The notes under the pieces: generated by a model
What the model was told of the DNA's origin: nothing
The model's input: the letters and a program-made list of their open reading frames with translations, nothing else
Databases searched by the model: none
NCBI GenBank assembly: GCA_049890035.1
Contig: JBMHCG010000029.1
Coordinates: forward strand, 62,001-126,000
DNA: 64,000 nucleotides
From: UBA11891 sp049890035
Lineage (GTDB): Bacteria > Bacteroidota > Bacteroidia > Flavobacteriales > Flavobacteriaceae
Direction of reading: 5' to 3'
Part shown: in pieces, positions 17,411-27,185 of the stretch
Layout: every line of letters starts with the position of its first letter
Position numbering within the stretch: position 1 is the stretch's first letter
Made by a program: the position numbers and the translations under genes

Positions 17411-18448
17411 ATGAAACGATACCAAACCCTTTTATTCCTAATGGGTATTGCCTTGATACCTGTTTTCCAGAGCTGTAAACCAGCCTATGTTATGGTTCCT
17501 TTTGAGCAAACAACATTGCCAAAAGCACCTGATTACAGTCAAGAATCCAGTTGGGCGGTGCTTCCAAACAACTACCCACAAGGGTTAAAAAAAATTTTGG
17601 GAACGTCGGTATCTGAAAAAGAAATTGACGTTTTCTTCATTTACCCAACTCTTTTTGTGGATCGCAAAGCACGTGACTGGAATGCTGATATATACAATGC
17701 GGCGATTCGCAGCAATGTGGAGGAATCGGCTGTTACCTATCAAGCCTCTGCCTGGGGGAAAGCAGCAAATATCTATGTACCCTTTTACCGACAAACACAT
17801 TATCGAATCTTTGTTCCCCCACATAACGAAAAGGGACAGCCTGCATGGGAAATATCCTATCAAGATTTAAAAGCCGCTTTTACTTATTACTTACAACACT
17901 TCAATCAAGGAAAAGGGATAATTCTAGCTGCACATAGCCAAGGAACCCTTCATAGCAAGCGATTGCTAAAGGAGTTTTTTGATGGAACACCACTCCAGGC
18001 CCAATTGGTTGCAGCCTATTTGATTGGAGCACGCATCCTACCCAATGAATTTACAAACATCAAACCAATGGAAACGCCACAAGCAACCGGTGGTTTTGTT
18101 AGTTGGAATACCTACAAAAGGAATAAACTTCCAGCGAACTATACTGCCTGGTACAAGGGAGGGGTAACAACCAACCCTATATTATGGGATGCCTCCGTCA
18201 CAGCACCAGCTTCGGCACACAAAGGTGTTTTGAATCGCGACCTAAAAATTTATCCCAATAGCTTATCCATTCAAAAAACAGATGGCATGCTATGGTCTTC
18301 ATTACCTAAAATTCCAAAACGGCTTTTGCTATCTTTTGTAAAAAGTTATCATTTCGCAGACATCAATCTTTTTTGGGAAGATATTTCCCACAATGCCCAG
18401 TTACGGGCAACGGCCTGGTTAAATAAATCTTCTAAGAATGCTCTCTGA
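17411..18448 (+). CDS. DUF3089 domain-containing lipoprotein, alpha/beta hydrolase fold
   Basis: A 345-residue lipoprotein (signal ending VFQSC). The DUF3089 family has an alpha/beta-hydrolase fold; the nucleophile elbow AAHSQGTLHS places Ser176 as the catalytic residue, and other family landmarks are DVFFIYPTLFVD, NIYVPFYRQTHY and a late SYHFADINLFW. Substrate is unknown; a lipase or esterase in the envelope is likely. Its last 11 bases overlap the next gene, a flavin-dependent oxidase-like protein, in another frame, so the two are probably co-expressed. Confidence 0.85.
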   Translation: MKRYQTLLFLMGIALIPVFQSCKPAYVMVPFEQTTLPKAPDYSQESSWAVLPNNYPQGLKKILGTSVSEKEIDVFFIYPTLFVDRKARDWNADIYNAAIRSNVEESAVTYQASAWGKAANIYVPFYRQTHYRIFVPPHNEKGQPAWEISYQDLKAAFTYYLQHFNQGKGIILAAHSQGTLHSKRLLKEFFDGTPLQAQLVAAYLIGARILPNEFTNIKPMETPQATGGFVSWNTYKRNKLPANYTAWYKGGVTTNPILWDASVTAPASAHKGVLNRDLKIYPNSLSIQKTDGMLWSSLPKIPKRLLLSFVKSYHFADINLFWEDISHNAQLRATAWLNKSSKNAL

Positions 18449-18974
18449 AATTTTCATGCAAATCAAAGACCAATGGGTTCGGGCAAAATACCAAAAAAAA
18501 CACCCCTTCCGAAATTTGGTATTGAGTACTGTTACTGAAAAAGGGATCCCCAAATCCCGAACGGTAGTCTTACGTGATTTTGATCCGCAACGTATGGTTC
18601 TGACCATTTATACCGATCGGCGCTCACAAAAAATTAACGAATTAAGAGTTCAAAAAGAAGCTTCCTTACTATTTTATGATCCCAAAAAACTTTGGCAAAT
18701 TCAGGTTGCTGTGCAATTGGAAAAACAATCAGGTGATGCCAAACCCTTTTATCTCATGCCACCACCAGCACAAAAAGATTACACCACAGCGTTACCCCCA
18801 GGGTCAGAAATAACAAATCCCGATGCGGTTCATTACAATGGGGAGCAACATTTTTTTGTCGCCCTCCAGTTTAAAATTTACTGTATTGAAAGCCTTAAGT
18901 TAAAACGGCCCAATCATGTTCGATCCCGCTTTGATTTAGACAACGGTTGGTCTGGTTGTTATTTGACGCCTTGA
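18438..18974 (+). CDS. Pyridoxamine 5'-phosphate oxidase-like flavin protein
   Basis: A 178-residue protein of the PNPOx-like split-barrel fold. Family features are HPFRNLVLSTVTEKGIP, SRTVVLRDFD, IYTDRRSQKINEL and the C-terminal RSRFDLDNGWSGCYLTP, comparable to the RxxW...P end of PdxH. It is about 40 residues shorter than true PdxH, so it may be a PdxH-like FMN protein and not the vitamin B6 oxidase. The start at 18438 lies inside the preceding gene; an ATG at 18456 is an alternative. Confidence 0.78.
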   Translation: MLSEIFMQIKDQWVRAKYQKKHPFRNLVLSTVTEKGIPKSRTVVLRDFDPQRMVLTIYTDRRSQKINELRVQKEASLLFYDPKKLWQIQVAVQLEKQSGDAKPFYLMPPPAQKDYTTALPPGSEITNPDAVHYNGEQHFFVALQFKIYCIESLKLKRPNHVRSRFDLDNGWSGCYLTP

Positions 18975-19019
18975 CATATTTATTTTGGTTATATTCATAC
19001 GGAAAACAGATTTCTTACC

Positions 19020-20480
19020 ATGAAGAAAAGCCAAAAACACACAACCACAAGAAGATCATTTATTAAGCATGCTGCAGCTGCATCAACTCTTTTTATTGTT
19101 CCGCGTCATGTTTTAGGAGGTAGTGGGTATGTTGCTCCAAGCGATCAAATCAATTTGGCTGCAGTAGGAATTGGGGGAAAGGGTCGAACGGACTTACTTC
19201 ATGCCGCCTTGCCAAAAAATGTCCGTGTGGTGGGACTTTGTGATGTGGATACCAAAGGGAAGGGGCAAAGAGATATTTTAAAGAGTATCGAGGACTTCCC
19301 CAAGGCCCATTTTTATAAGGATTTTCGGCGTATGTTGGATCAAGAAAAGGATATTGATGCTGTAACCATCGCTACCCCCGATCATACGCATGCCTCCATT
19401 TCAGTTTATGCGATGGAACGGTCCAAACATATATATGTTCAAAAACCGTTGACGCATAATGTAAAAGAAGCCCGTATCTTAACTGAAATGGCCCGTGAAA
19501 AACAAGTCGTTACCCAGATGGGAAACCAAGGTGCCTCCAATCCAGATCAATTACAGATTCAAAAATGGGTCGATTCTGGTGTCATTGGTACCATAAAAGA
19601 AGTAAAGGTATGGACCAATCGCCCGGTTTGGCCCCAAGGGATACCGATGCCACAGCCCAATGCCAGCCTACAACCCGAAGGGTTGGATTGGGATTTGTGG
19701 TTGGGACCTGCACGCTGGACGGAATACACGCCTGAAATGCATCCCTTCAATTGGCGTGGTTGGTGGCAATATGGTACCGGTGCTTTGGGTGACATGGGGT
19801 GCCATTTGATAGATGTCCCCTTTCGCGCTTTGGGGTTACAGTATCCCACAGCCGTTGAATGTAGCGTGGGTAGTGTATACCGCCAAATGTGGGTCGCTGA
19901 ACATTTACCGGAGGGGTGTCCTCCCGCATCTTTTGTATCCCTTAACTTTGAATCTACACAAAAGAATCCGGTACCCATTCAATTGACTTGGACCGATGGA
20001 GGCATTCGTCCCCCCCATCCCGACTTGATTCCACCGAATGAGGATTTAGGTGAAAGTGGAGGTAATAATGGTGTTATGATGATTGGCGAAATGGGCATTA
20101 TTACTTCAGGGGTATATGGTCTGAATCCAAGATTGTATAGGGCAGGTGAACCCGTTCAAAAAGCGCCAAGGGTTTCATCTTATGAACCCGAATACGGGCA
20201 CCATCGAAAATGGATCGATGCTATAGTCGCGGGTTTTGATAGTGCTGAACATAAAAATCTGACATCCTCCTTTGATTATGCAGGGCCACTAACGGAAACG
20301 GTTTTAATGGGTAATATTGCAATTCGAAGTTATTTACTTAGAAAAAAGAAACGAAATGGTCGAATGGATTACTATGCAAGAAAAAAATTATTGTGGGACG
20401 GGAAGGCCATGAAAATAACCAATTTAGAAGAAGCCAATCAGTTTGTAACACGAAGTTATCGCAAGGGCTGGGAAGTTTAA
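19020..20480 (+). CDS. Gfo/Idh/MocA family oxidoreductase with Tat signal
   Basis: A 486-residue NAD(P)-dependent sugar or polyol oxidoreductase. The N-terminus has a twin-arginine signal (TTRRSFIKHAAAAS), so the folded enzyme is probably exported. The Rossmann motif is AVGIGGKGRT. The usual family EKP motif reads QKP here (YVQKPLTHNVKEAR), keeping the catalytic Lys. The substrate domain contains WPQGIPMPQP and GDMGCHLIDVPFRAL with the conserved His. The next gene, an SDR, begins 18 bases downstream. Substrate unknown; glycosidic sugar oxidation is typical for exported members. Confidence 0.9.
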   Translation: MKKSQKHTTTRRSFIKHAAAASTLFIVPRHVLGGSGYVAPSDQINLAAVGIGGKGRTDLLHAALPKNVRVVGLCDVDTKGKGQRDILKSIEDFPKAHFYKDFRRMLDQEKDIDAVTIATPDHTHASISVYAMERSKHIYVQKPLTHNVKEARILTEMAREKQVVTQMGNQGASNPDQLQIQKWVDSGVIGTIKEVKVWTNRPVWPQGIPMPQPNASLQPEGLDWDLWLGPARWTEYTPEMHPFNWRGWWQYGTGALGDMGCHLIDVPFRALGLQYPTAVECSVGSVYRQMWVAEHLPEGCPPASFVSLNFESTQKNPVPIQLTWTDGGIRPPHPDLIPPNEDLGESGGNNGVMMIGEMGIITSGVYGLNPRLYRAGEPVQKAPRVSSYEPEYGHHRKWIDAIVAGFDSAEHKNLTSSFDYAGPLTETVLMGNIAIRSYLLRKKKRNGRMDYYARKKLLWDGKAMKITNLEEANQFVTRSYRKGWEV

Positions 20481-20498
20481 TCTGTCAAATAAAGACAT

Positions 20499-21287
20499 TT
20501 GAAAAAAAAAGTGATCTGGATTACAGGAGCCTCTTCGGGCATTGGTAAAGAATTGGCGTTGCAATACGCCCAACAACCTAATACAGCCTTAATATTGTCC
20601 TCAAGAAGAGAAGATACATTAGAAGCGGTTCAATCTGAGTGTGGTTCCGTGGCAGATGTTGCGGTTCTATCTTTGGATCTGGAAGCTGTAAATACAGCTC
20701 CTCAAAACGTGTCAAAAGCCCTCTCTATCTATGGGTATATTGATGTATTAATTAACAACGGAGGGGTTAGTCAGCGCAGTCTTATTAAAGACACCAATTA
20801 TTCTGTTTTTGAACGCCTTATTCAGATAAATTATTTAGGGACCGTTGCTTTGAGTCGAGCCTTGTTACCCCATTTTATCAATCGACAGCAGGGACAGTTT
20901 GTAGTTGTTTCTAGTGTCATGGGGAAATATGGTTCGCCCTACCGTTCGGGCTATTGTGGTGCCAAGCATGCACTGCATGGCTTTTTTGATGTTATGCGAA
21001 TGGAGCATCAAAAGGATGGTATTGATGTAACTATGATTTGCCCCGGTTTTGTTCGCACACAAGTAACAGTTAATGCATTAACAGGAGATGGGAGTAGTTT
21101 GGGTAGTGACGACAAGGCAACTGCCAACGGATTGGAATTGCGCCCTTTTGTGAAAAAGGTAATGAAAGCTATTGAGCAAAAGCGCTGGGAAGTTTCTTTT
21201 GGTAAAAAAGAAAAACTAGGGGTGTACCTCAAACGAATTTCAAACAAACTATTACACCGTATTGTGTTACGATCTAACGTACGTTAA
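20499..21287 (+). CDS. Short-chain dehydrogenase/reductase
   Basis: Classical SDR, 262 residues, starting at a TTG codon (20499); no ATG fits, because the nucleotide-binding motif ITGASSGIGKE begins at residue 8. NNGGVSQRS replaces the usual NNAG, a catalytic Ser lies in VVSSVMGKYG, and YCGAKHA provides the catalytic Tyr and Lys. A basic C-terminus may associate with membrane, as in DHRS7-like reductases. Convergent four-base overlap with the S10 peptidase gene. Substrate unknown. Confidence 0.88.
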   Translation: MKKKVIWITGASSGIGKELALQYAQQPNTALILSSRREDTLEAVQSECGSVADVAVLSLDLEAVNTAPQNVSKALSIYGYIDVLINNGGVSQRSLIKDTNYSVFERLIQINYLGTVALSRALLPHFINRQQGQFVVVSSVMGKYGSPYRSGYCGAKHALHGFFDVMRMEHQKDGIDVTMICPGFVRTQVTVNALTGDGSSLGSDDKATANGLELRPFVKKVMKAIEQKRWEVSFGKKEKLGVYLKRISNKLLHRIVLRSNVR

Positions 21288-22783
21288 TCATAGGTTGCTG
21301 AACGGCCATTGGCTTGAGAATTTTGGATAAATTCTCGCAAATCTTCATTGGCCTGGATTAAGTCTTCTTTCCTTAAGTACATCATATGCCCACTACGGTA
21401 CCCTTTGAAATAGAAGCGATCTTTCATTTTGCCACTAGGGTCAACCTGCCACTGGGTATATTTTGCATTGAAATAGGTAGTTGCTCCATCATAGTATCCG
21501 GACTGATTCAATACTTTTAAATAGGGGTTGGCTGCCATCGCTTTGCGTAAGTCATCCCGTGTGTCATCATTGGAATCATCCCAGGGTCGGACAGGACCAA
21601 ACATATTGTACTTGATATCGGTAACAAATTTTAATTCTTTTTTTATGTAATGGTTGATGGCTGGGGTAAAAGAGTGTAGCCAAGAACTTAATTCTGAATT
21701 ATAATCGGGTCGGATTCCTGCCTCTTTTTTGTCAATCCCAGTGTAGCGTGAATCAAGGCGCCCAATTGTTTTTCCTTCTTTTCTTAGTAGTGATTTCCAA
21801 AAATAATAGTTGGGGACATCCAGATTGTGTTGTAATATTTCTTGAGCAGATAGTCCTGAGTATTGTGCCATTTTTTCAGCGATTGTGTTGCGCTGTTCAG
21901 GGGCAATAAATCCACCCTTGGCCAATGCCGGGATCAATTCGTTAATGGCAAAATCTTCAGCTTCGGGTAATACGTCTATAAGATCTTTTTGCTGCAGGGC
22001 ATCAGGGAGTTTTTTATGATACCAAGCAGCGGCGGTGTAATAAGGAAGGTTTAGCGCAGAAGATACAGGCCCTCCTACGCGGATAACTTTATAATCGGCT
22101 GGGGAAACCAGTATCACCCCGTTTAAATACATCCATTGTTGTTGTTGAAGCGCATGAGACAGACCCATTACACGGGTACCACCATAGCTTTCTCCAATTA
22201 GATATTTGGGCGATTCCCACCGATTCATTCGATTTACAAATGTATTGAGCCATTCGGCCAGGTACTTTATATCTTGATTGACTCCAAAAAATTTTTTCCG
22301 AAGTTTTTCTTTATTTTCTTCCACTAGAATTCTGGAATACCCTGTATTTACAGGATTGATAAAAACGATATCTGCTACATCCAGAATGGAATAGGGGTTG
22401 CTTTTATACCCATAGGGTTGTACCGGATAGCCTTCATCGTCTATGTTAAGAATGCGGGGACCGGTATACGCCATGTGCATCCAAACCGATGCAGATCCAG
22501 GCCCTCCGTTAAATGAAAAAATGAGTGGACGTTGCGCTGAATTTCCCCCATTGGTTCTTTGATAATAGGTGAAGAAAAGGCTAGCTATGGGATTTCCTTC
22601 TTGATCCCACACCGGTTGTGTGCCCGTTTGGGCGCGGTAGGTTATTTTCTGCCCTTTGATGACGGTTGTATGGTTCGTCGTTACCAGTGTGTCTACGGGC
22701 AAACGTCTTATTTGAGCAGCAATTGAGCCCCATACTAGAAAAAAATAAATGAAAGTAAATCGAATGTGTAACGGTGGTTTCAT
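21284..22783 (-). CDS. S10 family serine carboxypeptidase-like exported protein
   Basis: Serine peptidase of 499 residues. I start it at the ATG at 22783, where a signal peptide begins (MKPPLHIRFT to GSIAAQ); a longer frame to 22861 would cross the ompA terminator. Catalytic features are the oxyanion segment FNGGPGSASVW, nucleophile GESYGGTR, the Asp region QSGYYDGAT and the final YRSGHMMYLR with the catalytic His. The family removes C-terminal residues from peptides. It is probably periplasmic. Confidence 0.92.
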   Translation of the reverse strand: MKPPLHIRFTFIYFFLVWGSIAAQIRRLPVDTLVTTNHTTVIKGQKITYRAQTGTQPVWDQEGNPIASLFFTYYQRTNGGNSAQRPLIFSFNGGPGSASVWMHMAYTGPRILNIDDEGYPVQPYGYKSNPYSILDVADIVFINPVNTGYSRILVEENKEKLRKKFFGVNQDIKYLAEWLNTFVNRMNRWESPKYLIGESYGGTRVMGLSHALQQQQWMYLNGVILVSPADYKVIRVGGPVSSALNLPYYTAAAWYHKKLPDALQQKDLIDVLPEAEDFAINELIPALAKGGFIAPEQRNTIAEKMAQYSGLSAQEILQHNLDVPNYYFWKSLLRKEGKTIGRLDSRYTGIDKKEAGIRPDYNSELSSWLHSFTPAINHYIKKELKFVTDIKYNMFGPVRPWDDSNDDTRDDLRKAMAANPYLKVLNQSGYYDGATTYFNAKYTQWQVDPSGKMKDRFYFKGYRSGHMMYLRKEDLIQANEDLREFIQNSQANGRSATYD

Positions 22784-22844
22784 TATTCTATTTTGGTTTG
22801 TCAAATGAAAGTAAGAAAAAAGAAGGTGCTGTTGACGAATGTCC

Positions 22845-22876
22845 AAAAAAAAACCTCTCATAAAGAGAGGTTTTTT
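22845..22876. terminator. Bidirectional-looking terminator downstream of ompA
   Basis: 12-bp stem (22848-22859 with 22865-22876), five-base loop, A-run on the left and T-run on the right, so it can end transcription from either side. It sits 18 bases past the ompA stop (minus strand) and marks the upstream limit for the S10 peptidase transcript. Confidence 0.85.
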
Positions 22877-22894
22877 AAGTATTGATTGGATGGA

Positions 22895-24247
22895 TTACTC
22901 TTCAATAGAGATCTCAACTTTTCTATCAAAATCAACACGGCGATTGGCTGCACGACCTTTACGTGTGTTGTTGGGTTGCACAGGTTTATCTTCCCCGTAA
23001 CCGACTGCCTGGATACGTTCCTCGGCAATACCGGCAGCTACAAGAGCAGCTTTCACAGCGTTGGCACGTTGTTCAGATAGTTTCTGATTGTAACCACGGC
23101 TTCCATCACTTGATGCGTGACCGTTTACATTGATGGTAGCATTAGGGTATTTCGCTAGCATTTCGGAAAGTGATTGTATCAAAGAAGATGCATCTCCAGA
23201 AATATCAGCACTACTTGCTTGGAAATAGATGACCGTGCTTTCGTTTGCTAGCATATCCATTAGGGCTTTGGGTTCCGCAGGGCAACCGTTGTTAGCAGCA
23301 TCACCTGCTTCCTCTGGACAAGCGTCATCTTTGTCAAGGACACCATCATTGTCCATGTCTGTCCAGGGGCAGCCGTTGTTTTCTGCGGGTCCCGCTTCGT
23401 TGGGACATTTATCGTCTTTGTCGGCAACACCGTCACTGTCGCTGTCGGGACAACCGTTCATTTCAGCAGAACCAGCAGCATTGGGACAAGCATCTTGAGC
23501 ATCCGCTATACCGTCATCGTCTGCGTCAGGACAACCGTTCAACTCGGCTTTACCAGCTTCTTCTGGACAGGCGTCTTTATTATCCGGGATTCCATCACCA
23601 TCCGTATCAGGACAACCATCGAATTCTTTGAGTCCAGGCACATCTGGGCAAACATCTTTTTTATCGGAGACACCATCTTTATCAGCATCATTAGCACCGA
23701 AAATATAATTCACACCAATAGTGTGTTGTAAGTGGTTGTAGGCATAGTTTTCCGAAGAAGAACGATAGGAAGCACTTACGTTGGCTTTGAGATTATCGGT
23801 TACTCGAATGTTGACACCAGCACCTCCTAAAACAGTTCTCGATACTTCTGTTGAAGGGAACATACCGTCACTATCCGTTTCACCTTCGCTAAAGTTCGTG
23901 AAACCGTATCCAGCAAAGAGGTAAGGTAATACCTTATCACTACTACCGATATTGTATTTTAAAATACCGTCCAAAGAATAGTAACCTAATTCGTCTCCTT
24001 CTGCTGGAGCATCTTTGATATTATTAGAAGCGTATTGGGCACCAATTGAAATACCACTTGTAATGTAGCGGCTAATACTGATCGCAGGTACCCCAAAACT
24101 GGTTCCTGCATCAACATCGTCATCTTGAATGCTTACAAGGTTGGCACCGATGCTGACTGCCCAGGGATTTTCTTCAGTTTGTGCTACGAGCATGCTAGTG
24201 CTTAATAGTAACGCACATGCCAGACCAAAGTGAAATGTTTTTTTCAT
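22895..24247 (-). CDS. OmpA family outer-membrane protein with thrombospondin type 3 repeats
   Basis: A 450-residue protein linking outer membrane and peptidoglycan. Signal peptide about 1-22, then an eight-stranded beta-barrel region (about 25-190). About five calcium-binding thrombospondin type 3 repeats follow (about 195-330; DxDxDGxxDxxDxCP pattern, paired Cys), then an OmpA_C peptidoglycan-binding domain (about 340-445) with NGHASSDGSRGYN, LSEQRANAV and NRRVDF. It ends in an acidic tail. CAAATATA at 24287-24294 is the probable -7 element and a strong terminator follows, so this is an abundant monocistronic gene by design. Confidence 0.95.
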   Translation of the reverse strand: MKKTFHFGLACALLLSTSMLVAQTEENPWAVSIGANLVSIQDDDVDAGTSFGVPAISISRYITSGISIGAQYASNNIKDAPAEGDELGYYSLDGILKYNIGSSDKVLPYLFAGYGFTNFSEGETDSDGMFPSTEVSRTVLGGAGVNIRVTDNLKANVSASYRSSSENYAYNHLQHTIGVNYIFGANDADKDGVSDKKDVCPDVPGLKEFDGCPDTDGDGIPDNKDACPEEAGKAELNGCPDADDDGIADAQDACPNAAGSAEMNGCPDSDSDGVADKDDKCPNEAGPAENNGCPWTDMDNDGVLDKDDACPEEAGDAANNGCPAEPKALMDMLANESTVIYFQASSADISGDASSLIQSLSEMLAKYPNATINVNGHASSDGSRGYNQKLSEQRANAVKAALVAAGIAEERIQAVGYGEDKPVQPNNTRKGRAANRRVDFDRKVEISIEE

Positions 24248-24286
24248 GTTATTAGTTTGTCTTTTGTCAAAAATCGATTTATCCTA

Positions 24287-24294
24287 CAAATATA
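24287..24294 (-). promoter_or_regulatory. -7 element for ompA
   Basis: Minus-strand TATATTTG, exact TAnnTTTG match, 39 bases before the ATG. I see no TTG at the expected -33 distance. Confidence 0.5.
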
Positions 24295-24414
24295 ATCAAA
24301 TAGTCAATTAAACGCAGGAATCTTTAAAAAACTTCAACGTGCCACATTTCTAAATTTTATATTTTTGCCACTTTACAATGCAAGCATACCGTCCCAATTA
24401 ATACATTTTTTACA

Positions 24415-24918
24415 ATGAACATGAATCAAAAAATGAGAATCTGGCATCGCTATCTTGGCTTCTATTTGGTCGGGGTGATGGCGGTTTATGCTGTTAGTGG
24501 CTCGATTTTAATTTTCCGCAGAACGGATGTATTTAAACAAGAAAAAATCACCGAGAAACAACTGGAAATAGGCCTCAGTGAAACAGGTCTTGAAACAGCA
24601 CTCCAACTGAAAAAATTTGAAGTTCTTGAATCGGACAACAGCAAAATCCAATTCAAAGAAGGTGTTTACTACAAAAATTCTGGTTTGGTGCTGTTGAAAA
24701 AAATGGAGTATCCCTATGTATTGGATAAATTGATACACCTTCATAAAGCAACGACAAACAGTCCTGCATATTGGATGAATCTATTTTTTGGCGCTTCCTT
24801 GCTGTTCTTTGTTGCATCATCTTTTTGGATGTTTCTCCCTCACACCGATGTTTTTAAAAAAGGTATCTACTTCTCTTTGGCTGGTGTTGCGATGACAATA
24901 ATTTTATTGTTGTTGTAG
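24415..24918 (+). CDS. PepSY-associated membrane protein
   Basis: A 167-residue protein with an N-terminal helix preceded by WHRYLGFYLVGVMAVYAVSGS, the pattern of PepSY_TM proteins (conserved His before the helix, and a second His pair in LIHLHKATT). There is a soluble segment (about 40-110) and two C-terminal helices. Related proteins often accompany TonB-dependent siderophore or haem receptors and may reduce or handle iron. Here the neighbouring gene, convergent by four bases, is a TonB receptor. The ATG at 24421 is an equally possible start. TATTTTTG lies at 24360-24367. Confidence 0.75.
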   Translation: MNMNQKMRIWHRYLGFYLVGVMAVYAVSGSILIFRRTDVFKQEKITEKQLEIGLSETGLETALQLKKFEVLESDNSKIQFKEGVYYKNSGLVLLKKMEYPYVLDKLIHLHKATTNSPAYWMNLFFGASLLFFVASSFWMFLPHTDVFKKGIYFSLAGVAMTIILLLL

Positions 24919-24921
24919 CGT

Positions 24922-27132
24922 TTATAAAATCTGATAGCGCATACCAAGAAAAAACCGCCTCCCTTGATTGGAATAATACACGTAAGAGGGATCAAAGCTC
25001 AAGGCGAAAGGATTGGAAGGCGTAGTCAAAATCGCTCCTTCATTATCAAACGTAACATTTCGATCAAAAGGGTCGAACGCACGCGCTATGCTATTGTCGG
25101 GAGGTGTGAAATTAAAAATATTTTTAACCCCTCCGAAAAAAGTAAGTGTATTGACTTGCCAACGCAGTTGGATATTGCTATCGTGAATGGTAGGGCTCAT
25201 GGCGGGCCTGGGGTCTAAGGAACCCAATACGGGCAGGCGCATAGGGCCGATCAAGGTTCCTGTCCAGTCCCATTGCAATGGTAGGGTTGGTAATCGGTAG
25301 CTAACACTATAATTTCCAGTAAATGTTTCTGTGAGTATGGGTCTTAATGCTTTACCATTTTCGTTGAACTGTGCATCTATCCATGTCATTCCCAGTCGAA
25401 ATTGAAGTCCATTTGTCAAGATGCCATTGGTATTTAGTGCTATACCACGATTGATAGCATAGCTGTCTAAGTTAGCATAACGAATTTGGTTGGGATTGCT
25501 GTCATAGTCTGGTAAGATACGATTGCTGAAGTGGGTATAGAAAAAGCTACCGTCCAACGTAAACCGGTTGCCATTTTTTGTGTATCGTTTTTGCACCCAG
25601 TTTGCTGTAATATTCCATGATTGTTCTGGTTTCAACTTTTCTTCAAAAATCACTTCTCTTGCCCCCGTAAGTGCAGCATGATCCTCGGTGAAAACATTAA
25701 CCACTCGGTACCCGGTTCCGCCCCCTAGTCTAAATACTGAAGTATCCGCCGAATTATTCCATTTGTAATTGATTCTGGGGGTCAAAATATTTCCATGTAG
25801 GGTGTTGTAGTCCCAACGCAGACCGGTCAAAAAGGTGTGATTGGGCTTTGGGAACCATTCTTTTTGAATAAAAACACCCGGGAGATGGGTGCGTGCTCTC
25901 TGGACCGTGGCTGGTGTATTGTCGTCATAATCAGTAAAACGGTAGCTGAGTCCCCAAAGGGTTTTTTGCTTTGCGGTTGAATGCAGGTGGACGGTTTGTA
26001 AAAATCCAATGTGTTGGTCAGCCAAATAAGCGGTAGGTCCATAGACGGCATTTTGCGAATGGCTGTTCAGACTGTATTGCACAAACCAGTTTTGGTTTAT
26101 GTCATAACGACCGAAAAGTTCCCAACGGCTGGTGTATATACTTTCACCATAGCGTTCCGAACCCCCTCTATATTTTGGTGTCCAATTCATTTCTCCTCCC
26201 CAGCGGTCCTCGTAATACACCCGAAATCCCACACTGTTTTTAGGGCCTGTGATTTTATTGAAAATCGATAGGCGGTGTTGTAACGTAAGATCGGTAAAGT
26301 TGTCCTTATTTTGATCGATGGGTTGGCTGAAATTAAAGTAATTTACCCCCAATAAGCCTTTGTTTTTTCCGAGTGTATAGCGCGCCCCCAAATCGGTATT
26401 GACTTCGCCCCAACTACTGGTGTAACTTTCAATACTCCATTGCGGCGCCGATTCCGGCATTTTGGTAATCAAATTGATCACTCCGCCAATCGCTTCAGAA
26501 CCATAAAGGGTTGCGGCGGGCCCTTTGATTAGCTCGACTTGTTCTATTAGTGCTTGTGGAATACCTGCCAATCCATAAACGGTTGCCAAACCACTGACAA
26601 TGGGTAAGCCGTCTATCAAGACCATGGTGTTGGCTCCTTCTTGACCATTGATGTGAATGTCCCCTGTATTGCAAACATTGCAATTGAGTTGTGGACGGAT
26701 ACCATTGATCAATTGCATGGCTTCAAAAACAGAAGGACTGGGATTGGCTTTAAAGAAGGTTTGTGCATAGCGTGAAACGGGGATGGGACTATCTGTCTTC
26801 CGAACAGCATCTAAAGTCCCTGTGACTACTACTTCTTCGAGATCATCATCTGGGGAGAGATATATTTTTAAGGGCGATGCTTGATCGTTAAGAGATGCTG
26901 TGGTGATTCGCTTTGGTTGAAACCCAACGAAGGATACAATCCACACGGCATCCGAATCACTACCTTCTAACTGAAAGCTACCATCTTTTTGGCTGAGTTG
27001 TCCTTTTTTTTGCGTTTTATTATAGATCGTGGCACCAGCAATGGCTTCCCCTTTCTCATCATATACATAGCCGAGCTGCTGTGCTATAGAAAATTGCGAG
27101 AACATGAATACAACAACCCAAAGTAAGCGCAT
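24922..27132 (-). CDS. TonB-dependent outer-membrane receptor, probably for a metal or metal chelate
   Basis: A 736-residue receptor. Signal peptide about 1-18, carboxypeptidase-regulatory-like domain (about 19-93), TonB-box-like VEEVVVTG segment near 99-105, plug domain (about 110-225) with GPAATLYGSEAIGGVINLIT, and a 22-stranded barrel ending in an aromatic strand (MRYQIL). The plug holds a Cys pair, C151-NV-C154, next to TGDIHINGQEG, which could bind a metal or form a disulfide. It is divergent from a DtxR/MntR-like regulator with 53 bases between the starts, so regulation by Fe or Mn is likely. Confidence 0.93.
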   Translation of the reverse strand: MRLLWVVVFMFSQFSIAQQLGYVYDEKGEAIAGATIYNKTQKKGQLSQKDGSFQLEGSDSDAVWIVSFVGFQPKRITTASLNDQASPLKIYLSPDDDLEEVVVTGTLDAVRKTDSPIPVSRYAQTFFKANPSPSVFEAMQLINGIRPQLNCNVCNTGDIHINGQEGANTMVLIDGLPIVSGLATVYGLAGIPQALIEQVELIKGPAATLYGSEAIGGVINLITKMPESAPQWSIESYTSSWGEVNTDLGARYTLGKNKGLLGVNYFNFSQPIDQNKDNFTDLTLQHRLSIFNKITGPKNSVGFRVYYEDRWGGEMNWTPKYRGGSERYGESIYTSRWELFGRYDINQNWFVQYSLNSHSQNAVYGPTAYLADQHIGFLQTVHLHSTAKQKTLWGLSYRFTDYDDNTPATVQRARTHLPGVFIQKEWFPKPNHTFLTGLRWDYNTLHGNILTPRINYKWNNSADTSVFRLGGGTGYRVVNVFTEDHAALTGAREVIFEEKLKPEQSWNITANWVQKRYTKNGNRFTLDGSFFYTHFSNRILPDYDSNPNQIRYANLDSYAINRGIALNTNGILTNGLQFRLGMTWIDAQFNENGKALRPILTETFTGNYSVSYRLPTLPLQWDWTGTLIGPMRLPVLGSLDPRPAMSPTIHDSNIQLRWQVNTLTFFGGVKNIFNFTPPDNSIARAFDPFDRNVTFDNEGAILTTPSNPFALSFDPSYVYYSNQGRRFFLGMRYQIL

Positions 27133-27185
27133 AATTTATAATTTTAACAAAACAATTAATATAAAAGTTCACCACTGCAAAACTA

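Noticed and set aside
22784..22861. Longer start for the S10 peptidase at 22861.
   Set aside because: It would cross the ompA terminator, and the internal ATG at 22783 begins directly on a signal peptide.
27133..27185. DtxR/MntR operator between the TonB receptor and regulator genes.
   Set aside because: The 53 bases are AT-rich with only loose symmetry (TTTTA...TAAAA) and do not support a defined site.
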